This document shows positions 55,784 to 64,000 of a DNA stretch of 64,000 nt, one piece after another. Both the position numbers and the translations under genes were made by a program. The notes under the pieces are model-generated. The model did no database searches and was not told where the DNA came from. It was given only the letters and a program-made list of their open reading frames with translations. Source of the DNA: Xiphydria camelus (Eukaryota > Arthropoda > Insecta > Hymenoptera > Xiphydriidae); NCBI GenBank assembly GCA_963678675.1, contig OY783192.1, forward strand, positions 23,516,875 to 23,580,874, given 5' to 3'. Position 1 is the first letter of the stretch. Every line of letters starts with the position of its first letter.

Positions 55784-57849
55784 AATAAATCATGCCCACG
55801 CCGCTCCACCAACAGTCAAGTTGTGTGCTACCCGATATTATCTGACGTCTCGCTGTGGAGACTCTGGTGAGATGGCAACCAAAATTTAGTACGCAGACTG
55901 ATAATCAAGCAGCTAATTCGGTAGAATAGCCTAGACAGAATAATGAGTTCCAATGCTACGACGATCAACGTAAGATTCACTATAATATTGATCGTCGTGG
56001 AATTTAAGGTCATTTTTCTGTCTAGGCAATTCTACCGTATTAGCTGCTGTCGTCATTATCGTTGGTTGTCGTGGAATTTTAGGTCATTCTTCTGTCTGGG
56101 CAATCCTATCGAGTTGGCTGCTGTCGTCATTACCTCGCCAGGGCGTCAATCGTGATCGTATATTAACTATATCGCTTCTTCAGCATTAAGCCATGTCAAC
56201 TTGCTACTTAGCTTACACCTATGTATTAATATTCTATACGCGAATTCTACGTCTACCGCTTACTTCTCCGATCTGCCGGTGAGGTGCAAGACCGAAAGTC
56301 GTCCTTCTCTTGGTGCCACCTCTGATTTGACCAGCAGGATTTCTCCTGCGATAGCTACTACTATATAGCAGTGGTGGATTACTCCGTTTCCCGGGAGCGT
56401 CAAATACTGAGGCCACGTCAAACCTCTTGACAGGAATCGCGCACCACTGGGAATCAGTCGGCGGTTCTACGGCAATTCTCGCTTCTCCGCTTGGAATACC
56501 CGCCCAGTGATTCTCCTGAATAATTCGACATCTCGTGTGATGCCTGGCACGAGATCTCAACCGGCAATCACCTTTGCAAATGGCCAACCATTTGCGTGAT
56601 ACCAGTGTTGCGTTGAAGATTGATTTTTCATCCAATTTTCGAAAAATCATCTGAGTCACCTCGATCGGAAGTTCTTCCGTAAAGTCGATTCGGGGAGGAC
56701 CGCGGCAGATGCCGATTGCTCGCAGAAAGGACTTGAAGAACTCCATGTCGATGCTTCAGTGACGAGTCATCGATTGAACGCTACTCATCGAGAACTGCCA
56801 TTATATAGGCCTACACTCTGCGGTCGCGCGGCGGACTGCGCATGAGCGGACCTGGCGTTGCGCATCCGGAGCGCCTTGCTGCGCATGGTGCGTTTCGTGC
56901 GGTCACTGAAGTCACTCTGTCGCGTAGCAGTGGATGCTGCCATGTATGCGTACGCCAACCTCACCAACTGATAATACCGAAACGGTGAGTGTTCCGTAAG
57001 GAAGGAGAAAGAATGAACCGGTCCGGTTTGGTGAAACAAGAGAGTCATATATTCATTGGGCTAAAATGGTAACAGAAATCGTACGAATCTAGAACTTGAA
57101 AACACGCGTAGGTTAATCGGTTTGATGAGCACTGATTGCGAAAGATGACTCACGGCTGTAAAGACACACCGATCGACGTAGAGGCACTGATCACTTGATT
57201 ACGAGAATATGGAACTAATACAACTGAACAACGTGTATTCGGTTGCGGTTTATATATCTTACAACTAACAGATAGTGGGGATAGCGTGGGCGATGCGGTA
57301 CGCCCTGATTCGCTGAATGAGAATGCCGGTGTAGATAGCGCGAGCTATGCGGTGTGCCATGATTGGCTAGAAAAAAGGTGTAAACGCGGGGGATGACGCT
57401 TCCAGGAGTCACGTGCCTAACGGGATCGAGCGGTGGTTGCCCTTACCGTACGGAGGAGTCGGATTGTCTTGGAGGAATGATTCGACCTCCATTACCTGGG
57501 TACGCTGTCTATTAGGATTTCCTAGAAGAATGGCTTTTCCGATAGACAATCGGTTAGATCTCGTCGCTACATCTCAGTATAAGCGGGTTAAGCAATCGAC
57601 GGCTAGTGGTAATTAGTAAAGTGAATTAGTTAGGTGACGCGTGACTCATTAAGAAGCGTCCGGCAATTAGCTTTTCGGGAAAGGTACGGGACTGCAAGTG
57701 CATTCACAGCCCCTGCTTTGGCCTTAACAGTGCGAGAGTACGGAACATCGCGGCGTTCAAAGTAAGTAACTGTTGTCGTCGCGGGACTGTGAAATTTTAG
57801 ACATCGTGATCACGCTCCAAGCTTGAAAGAGAGTACATTTCATCGTGGA
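55784..57849. repeat. Repeat unit 28
   Basis: 171T, Thr47, 1619CC. Counterpart of unit 16. Confidence 0.98.
56234..56746 (-). CDS. F-box domain ORF, unit 28
   Basis: Thr47; same protein as unit 16. Confidence 0.5.
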   Translation of the reverse strand: MEFFKSFLRAIGICRGPPRIDFTEELPIEVTQMIFRKLDEKSIFNATLVSRKWLAICKGDCRLRSRARHHTRCRIIQENHWAGIPSGEARIAVEPPTDSQWCAIPVKRFDVASVFDAPGKRSNPPLLYSSSYRRRNPAGQIRGGTKRRTTFGLAPHRQIGEVSGRRRIRV

Positions 57850-59915
57850 AATAAATCATGCCCACGCCGCTCCACCAACAGTCAAGTTGTGTGCTACCCG
57901 ATATTATCTGACGTCTCGCTGTGGAGACTCTGGTGAGATGGCAACCAAAATTTAGTACGCAGACTGATAATCAAGCAGCTAATTCGGTAGAATAGCCTAG
58001 ACAGAATAATGAGTTCCAAAGCTACGACGATCAACGTAAGATTCACTATAATATTGATCGTCGTGGAATTTAAGGTCATTTTTCTGTCTAGGCAATTCTA
58101 CCGTATTAGCTGCTGTCGTCATTATCGTTGGTTGTCGTGGAATTTTAGGTCATTCTTCTGTCTGGGCAATCCTATCGAGTTGGCTGCTGTCGTCATTACC
58201 TCGCCAGGGCGTCAATCGTGATCGTATATTAACTATATCGCTTCTTCAGCATTAAGCCATGTCAACTTGCTACTTAGCTTACACCTATGTATTAATATTC
58301 TATACGCGAATTCTGCGTCTACCGCTTACTTCTCCGATCTGCCGGTGAGGTGCAAGACCGAAAGTCGTCCTTCTCTTGGTGCCACCTCTGATTTGACCAG
58401 CAGGATTTCTCCTGCGATAGCTACTACTATATAGCAGTGGTGGATTACTCCGTTTCCCGGGAGCGTCAAATACTGAGGCCACGTCAAACCTCTTGACAGG
58501 AATCGCGCACCACTGGGAATCAGTCGGCGGTTCTACGGCAATTCTCGCTTCTCCGCTTGGAATACCCGCCCAGTGATTCTCCTGAATAATTCGACATCTC
58601 GTGTGATGCCTGGCACGAGATCTCAACCGGCAATCACCTTTGCAAATGGCCAACCATTTGCGTGATACCAGTGTTGCGTTGAAGATTGATTTTTCATCCA
58701 ATTTTCGAAAAATCATCTGAGTCACCTCGATCGGAAGTTCTTCCGTAAAGTCGATTCGGGGAGGACCGCGGCAGATGCCGATTGCTCGCAGAAAGGACTT
58801 GAAGAACTCCATGTCGATGCTTCAGTGACGAGTCATCGATTGAACGCTACTCATCGAGAACTGCCATTATATAGGCCTACACTCTGCGGTCGCGCGGCGG
58901 ACTGCGCATGAGCGGACCTGGCGTTGCGCATCCGGAGCGCCTTGCTGCGCATGGTGCGTTTCGTGCGGTCACTGAAGTCACTCTGTCGCGTAGCAGTGGA
59001 TGCTGCCATGTATGCGTACGCCAACCTCACCAACTGATAATACCGAAACGGTGAGTGTTCCGTAAGGAAGGAGAAAGAATGAACCGGTCCGGTTTGGTGA
59101 AACAAGAGAGTCATATATTCATTGGGCTAAAATGGTAACAGAAATCGTACGAATCTAGAACTTGAAAACACGCGTAGGTTAATCGGTTTGATGAGCACTG
59201 ATTGCGAAAGATGACTCACGGCTGTAAAGACACACCGATCGACGTAGAGGCACTGATCACTTGATTACGAGAATATGGAACTAATACAACTGAACAACGT
59301 GTATTCGGTTGCGGTTTATATATCTTACAACTAACAGATAGTGGGGATAGCGTGGGCGATGCGGTACGCCCTGATTCGCTGAATGAGAATGCCGGTGTAG
59401 ATAGCGCGAGCTATGCGGTGTGCCATGATTGGCTAGAAAAAAGGTGTAAACGCGGGGGATGACGCTTCCAGGAGTCACGTGCCTAACGGGATCGAGCGGT
59501 GGTTGCCCTTACCGTACGGAGGAGTCGGATTGTCTTGGAGGAATGATTCGACCTCCATTACCTGGGTACGCTGTCTATTAGGATTTCCTAGAAGAATGGC
59601 TTTTCCGATAGACAATCGGTTAGATCTCGTCGCTACATCTCAGTATAAGCGGGTTAAGCAATCGACGGCTAGTGGTAATTAGTAAAGTGAATTAGTTAGG
59701 TGACGCGTGACTCATTAAGAAGCGTCCGGCAATTAGCTTTTCGGGAAAGGTACGGGACTGCAAGTGCATTCACAGCCCCTGCTTTGGCCTTAACAGTGCG
59801 AGAGTACGGAACATCGCGGCGTTCAAAGTAAGTAACTGTTGTCGTCGCGGGACTGTGAAATTTTAGACATCGTGATCACGCTCCAAGCTTGAAAGAGAGT
59901 ACATTTCATCGTGGA
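57850..59915. repeat. Repeat unit 29
   Basis: 171A, 466G, Thr47. Counterpart of unit 17. Confidence 0.98.
58300..58812 (-). CDS. F-box domain ORF, unit 29
   Basis: Thr47; silent CGC at Arg166, matching unit 17. Confidence 0.5.
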   Translation of the reverse strand: MEFFKSFLRAIGICRGPPRIDFTEELPIEVTQMIFRKLDEKSIFNATLVSRKWLAICKGDCRLRSRARHHTRCRIIQENHWAGIPSGEARIAVEPPTDSQWCAIPVKRFDVASVFDAPGKRSNPPLLYSSSYRRRNPAGQIRGGTKRRTTFGLAPHRQIGEVSGRRRIRV

Positions 59916-61981
59916 AATAAATCATGCCCACGCCGCTCCACCAACAGTCAAGTTGTGTGCTACCCGATATTATCTGACGTCTCGCTGTGGAGACTCTGGT
60001 GAGATGGCAACCAAAATTTAGTACGCAGACTGATAATCAAGCAGCTAATTCGGTAGAATAGCCTAGACAGAATAATGAGTTCCAAAGCTACGACGATCAA
60101 CGTAAGATTCACTATAATATTGATCGTCGTGGAATTTAAGGTCATTTTTCTGTCTAGGCAATTCTACCGTATTAGCTGCTGTCGTCATTATCGTTGGTTG
60201 TCGTGGAATTTTAGGTCATTCTTCTGTCTGGGCAATCCTATCGAGTTGGCTGCTGTCGTCATTACCTCGCCAGGGCGTCAATCGTGATCGTATATTAACT
60301 ATATCGCTTCTTCAGCATTAAGCCATGTCAACTTGCTACTTAGCTTACACCTATGTATTAATATTCTATACGCGAATTCTGCGTCTACCGCTTACTTCTC
60401 CGATCTGCCGGTGAGGTGCAAGACCGAAAGTCGTCCTTCTCTTGGTGCCACCTCTGATTTGACCAGCAGGATTTCTCCTGCGATAGCTACTACTATATAG
60501 CAGTGGTGGATTACTCCGTTTCCCGGGAGCGTCAAATACTGAGGCCACGTCAAACCTCTTGACAGGAATCGCGCACCACTGGGAATCAGTCGGCGGTTCT
60601 ACGGCAATTCTCGCTTCTCCGCTTGGAATACCCGCCCAGTGATTCTCCTGAATAATTCGACATCTCGTGTGATGCCTGGCACGAGATCTCAACCGGCAAT
60701 CACCTTTGCAAATGGCCAACCATTTGCGTGATACCAGTGCTGCGTTGAAGATTGATTTTTCATCCAATTTTCGAAAAATCATCTGAGTCACCTCGATCGG
60801 AAGTTCTTCCGTAAAGTCGATTCGGGGAGGACCGCGGCAGATGCCGATTGCTCGCAGAAAGGACTTGAAGAACTCCATGTCGATGCTTCAGTGACGAGTC
60901 GTCGATTGAACGCTACTCATCGAGAACTGCCATTATATAGGCCTACACTCTGCGGTCGCGCGGCGGACTGCGCATGAGCGGACCAGGCGTTGCGCATCCG
61001 GAGCGCCTTGCTGCGCATGGTGCGTTTCGTGCGGTCACTGAAGTCACTCTGTCGCGTAGCCGTGGATGCTGCCATGTATGCGTACGCCAACCTCACCAAC
61101 TGATAATACCGAAACGGTGAGTGTTCCGTAAGGAAGGAGAAAGAATGAACCGGTCCGGTTTGGTGAAACAAGAGAGTCATATATTCATTGGGCTAAAATG
61201 GTAACAGAAATCGTACGAATCTAGAACTTGAAAACACGCGTAGGTTAATCGGTTTGATGAGCACTGATTGCGAAAGATGACTCACGGCTGTAAAGACACA
61301 CCGATCGACGTAGAGGCACTGATCACTTGATTACGAGAATATGGAACTAATACAACTGAACAACGTGTATTCGGTTGCGGTTTATATATCTTACAACTAA
61401 CAGATAGTGGGGATAGCGTGGGCGATGCGGTACGCCCTGATTCGCTGAATGAGAATGCCGGTGTAGATAGCGCGAGCTATGCGGTGTGCCATGATTGGCT
61501 AGAAAAAAGGTGTAAACGCGGGGGATGACGCTTAGAGGAGTCACGTGCCTAACGGGATCGAGCGGTGGTTGCCCTTACCGTACGGAGGAGTCGGATTGTC
61601 TTGGAGGAATGATTCGACCTCCATTACCTGGGTACGCTGTCTATTAGGATTTCCTAGAAGAATGGCTTTTCCGATAGACAATCGGTTAGATCTCGTCGCT
61701 ACATCTCAGTATAAGCGGGTTAAGCAATCGACGGCTAGTGGTAATTAGTAAAGTGAATTAGTTAGGTGACGCGTGACTCATTAAGAAGCGTCCGGCAATT
61801 AGCTTTTCGGGAAAGGTACGGGACTGCAAGTGCATTCACAGCCCCTGCTTTGGCCTTAACAGTGCGAGAGTACGGAACATCGCGGCGTTCAAAGTAAGTA
61901 ACTGTTGTTGTCGCGGGACTGTGAAATTTTAGACATCGTGATCACGCTCCAAGCTTGAAAGAGAGTACATTTCATCGTGGA
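59916..61981. repeat. Repeat unit 30
   Basis: 171A, 466G, 1619AG, 1994T, Trp66. Counterpart of unit 18. Confidence 0.98.
60366..60878 (-). CDS. F-box domain ORF, unit 30
   Basis: Ala47; silent CGC at Arg166, matching unit 18. Confidence 0.5.
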   Translation of the reverse strand: MEFFKSFLRAIGICRGPPRIDFTEELPIEVTQMIFRKLDEKSIFNAALVSRKWLAICKGDCRLRSRARHHTRCRIIQENHWAGIPSGEARIAVEPPTDSQWCAIPVKRFDVASVFDAPGKRSNPPLLYSSSYRRRNPAGQIRGGTKRRTTFGLAPHRQIGEVSGRRRIRV

Positions 61982-64000
61982 AATAAATCATGCCCACGCC
62001 GCTCCACCAACAGTCAAGTTGTGTGCTACTCGATATTATCTGACGTCTCGCTGTGGAGACTCTGGTGAGATGGCAACCAAAATTTAGTACGCAGACTGAT
62101 AATCAAGCAGCTAATTCGGTAGAATAGCCTAGACAGAATAATGAGTTCCAATGCTACGACGATCAACGTAAGATTCACTATAATATTGATCGTCGTGGAA
62201 TTTAAGGTCATTTTTCTGTCTAGGCAATTCTACCGTATTAGCTGCTGTCGTCATTATCGTTGGTTGTCGTGGAATTTTAGGTCATTCTTCTGTCTGGGCA
62301 ATCCTATCGAGTTGGCTGCTGTCGTCATTACCTCGCCAGGGCGTCAATCGTGATCGTATATTAACTATATCGCTTCTTCAGCATTAAGCCATGTCAACTT
62401 GCTACTTAGCTTACACCTATGTATTAATATTCTATACGCGAATTCTACGTCTACCGCTTACTTCTCCGATCTGCCGGTGAGGTGCAAGACCGAAAGTCGT
62501 CCTTCTCTTGGTGCCACCTCTGATTTGACCAGCAGGATTTCTCCTGCGATAGCTACTACTATATAGCAGTGGTGGATTACTCCGTTTCCCGGGAGCGTCA
62601 AATACTGAGGCCACGTCAAACCTCTTGACAGGAATCGCGCACCACTGGGAATCAGTCGGCGGTTCTACGGCAATTCTCGCTTCTCCGCTTGGAATACCCG
62701 CCCAGTGATTCTCCTGAATAATTCGACATCTCGTGTGATGCCTGGCACGAGATCTCAACCGGCAATCACCTTTGCAAATGGCCAACCATTTGCGTGATAC
62801 CAGTGTTGCGTTGAAGATTGATTTTTCATCCAATTTTCGAAAAATCATCTGAGTCACCTCGATCGGAAGTTCTTCCGTAAAGTCGATTCGGGGAGGACCG
62901 CGGCAGATGCCGATTGCTCGCAGAAAGGACTTGAAGAACTCCATGTCGATGCTTCAGTGACGAGTCATCGATTGAACGCTACTCATCGAGAACTGCCATT
63001 ATATAGGCCTACACTCTGCGGTCGCGCGGCGGACTGCGCATGAGCGGACCTGGCGTTGCACATCCGGAGCGCCTTGCTGCGCATGGTGCGTTTCGTGCGG
63101 TCACTGAAGTCACTCTGTCGCGTAGCAGTGGATGCTGCCATGTATGCGTACGCCAACCTCACCAACTGATAATACCGAAACGGTGAGTGTTCCGTAAGGA
63201 AGGAGAAAGAATGAACCGGTCCGGTTTGGTGAAACAAGAGAGTCATATATTCATTGGGCTAAAATGGTAACAGAAATCGTACGAATCTAGAACTTGAAAA
63301 CACGCGTAGGTTAATCGGTTTGATGAGCACTGATTGCGAAAGATGACTCACGGCTGTAAAGACACACCGATCGACGTAGAGGCACTGATCACTTGATTAC
63401 GAGAATATGGAACTAATACAACTGAACAACGTGTATTCGGTTGCGGTTTATATATCTTACAACTAACAGATAGTGGGGATAGCGTGGGCGATGCGGTACG
63501 CCCTGATTCGCTGAATGAGAATGCCGGTGTAGATAGCGCGAGCTATGCGGTGTGCCATGATTGGCTAGAAAAAAGGTGTAAACGCGGGGGATGACGCTTC
63601 CAGGAGTCACGTGCCTAACGGGATCGAGCGGTGGTTGCCCTTACCGTACGGAGGAGTCGGATTGTCTTGGAGGAATGATTCGACCTCCATTACCTGGGTA
63701 CGCTGTCTATTAGGATTTCCTAGAAGAATGGCTTTTCCGATAGACAATCGGTTAGATCTCGTCGCTACATCTCAGTATAAGCGGGTTAAGCAATCGACGG
63801 CTAGTGGTAATTAGTAAAGTGAATTAGTTAGGTGACGCGTGACTCATTAAGAAGCGTCCGGCAATTAGCTTTTCGGGAAAGGTACGGGACTGCAAGTGCA
63901 TTCACAGCCCCTGCTTTGGCCTTAACAGTGCGAGAGTACGGAACATCGCGGCGTTCAAAGTAAGTAACTGTTGTCGTCGCGGGACTGTGAAATTTTAGAC
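61982..64000. repeat. Repeat unit 31 (cut by window edge, 2,019 bp)
   Basis: 171T, CTACTCGAT at the left end, Thr47, Cys63. Counterpart of unit 19. Only the last 47 bp of the unit are missing, because the window ends. Confidence 0.98.
62432..62944 (-). CDS. F-box domain ORF, unit 31
   Basis: Thr47; matches unit 19. The ORF and its two promoters lie inside the window even though the unit is cut. Confidence 0.5.
   Translation of the reverse strand: MEFFKSFLRAIGICRGPPRIDFTEELPIEVTQMIFRKLDEKSIFNATLVSRKWLAICKGDCRLRSRARHHTRCRIIQENHWAGIPSGEARIAVEPPTDSQWCAIPVKRFDVASVFDAPGKRSNPPLLYSSSYRRRNPAGQIRGGTKRRTTFGLAPHRQIGEVSGRRRIRV

Larger units (their letters stand above)
1..64000. repeat. Tandem array, 31 units of a 2,066 bp repeat
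   Basis: The same sequence recurs every 2,066 bp from first to last base, always in the same orientation (30 full units, one partial). Phase is set by the window edge, so unit position 1 is window position 1. Units differ at scattered single bases. Diagnostic sites (unit positions) used below: 21 T/C, 171 T/A, 276 G/T, 466 A/G, 478 T/G, 1612 G/T, 1619-1620 CC/AG, 1994 C/T, 2014 T/G, plus codons 47, 50, 81 and 151 of the F-box ORF and codons 18, 43, 63 and 66 of the 87-codon ORF. The near identity points to recent amplification or active homogenisation. I see no rDNA, histone or snRNA sequence, so this is not one of the usual tandem gene clusters. Confidence 0.99.

Noticed and set aside
1..64000. 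rDNA, histone, snRNA or CRISPR array
   Set aside because: No rRNA, histone, snRNA or repeat-spacer sequence is visible; units are 2 kb and nearly identical throughout.
1..64000. Transposon or helitron array
   Set aside because: No transposase, reverse transcriptase, terminal repeats or target-site duplications at unit junctions; the inverted repeat is internal and short.

Overview
The whole 64 kb window is one uninterrupted tandem array. A unit of 2,066 bp is repeated head to tail 31 times: 30 complete units plus a last one cut at 2,019 bp. No unique flanking sequence is visible on either side, so the array continues beyond both window edges. Units differ from each other at only a handful of positions each. 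The only length difference I found is one extra A in a homopolymer of unit 2. There are no rRNA, tRNA, CRISPR, phage, bacterial operon or transposase signatures. The array looks eukaryotic: an animal-type F-box domain, insect-style TATA/Inr core promoters, and a kilobase-scale homogenised repeat. An arthropod, perhaps a hymenopteran, is my best guess from the flavour of the F-box, but the sequence alone does not prove it.

Layout of one unit (unit 1 coordinates; add 2,066 per unit, plus 1 from the extra A in unit 2 onward). Positions 126-264 hold a 60 bp inverted repeat with a 19 nt loop, and a third copy of its right arm follows at 285-349. Positions 451-963 on the minus strand are a 170-codon ORF whose N-terminal part (about residues 25-65) is a recognisable F-box. 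Positions 989-1024 hold a minus-strand TATA and Inr-like pair about 30 nt upstream of that ATG. Positions 1040-1265 are CpG-rich, with three helically spaced TGCGCAT motifs and an 87-codon minus-strand ORF. Positions 1439-1473 hold a second, textbook minus-strand core promoter (TATATAAA with TCAGTT exactly 31 nt downstream). Positions 1492-1587 are a small 54-bp-period duplication. Positions 1588-2066 contain nothing I can assign beyond short motifs.

The array is patchily organised at a higher order. Neighbouring pairs of units were copied as dimers (units 12-13/14-15, 18-19/20-21, 24-25/26-27, 4-5/6-7). Units 15-19 reappear as units 27-31 at a displacement of 12 units (24,792 bp). A nonsense mutation in the F-box ORF (Trp81 to stop) was carried along in units 13, 15, 25 and 27; the other 27 ORFs are open.

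Reading: this is either a satellite that captured the 5' end of an F-box gene with its promoter, or a genuinely amplified small F-box gene array. Promoters plus a long hairpin in every unit make a transcribed array that feeds small RNAs a testable possibility. The ORFs are too similar to each other for a convincing test of selection from this window alone.
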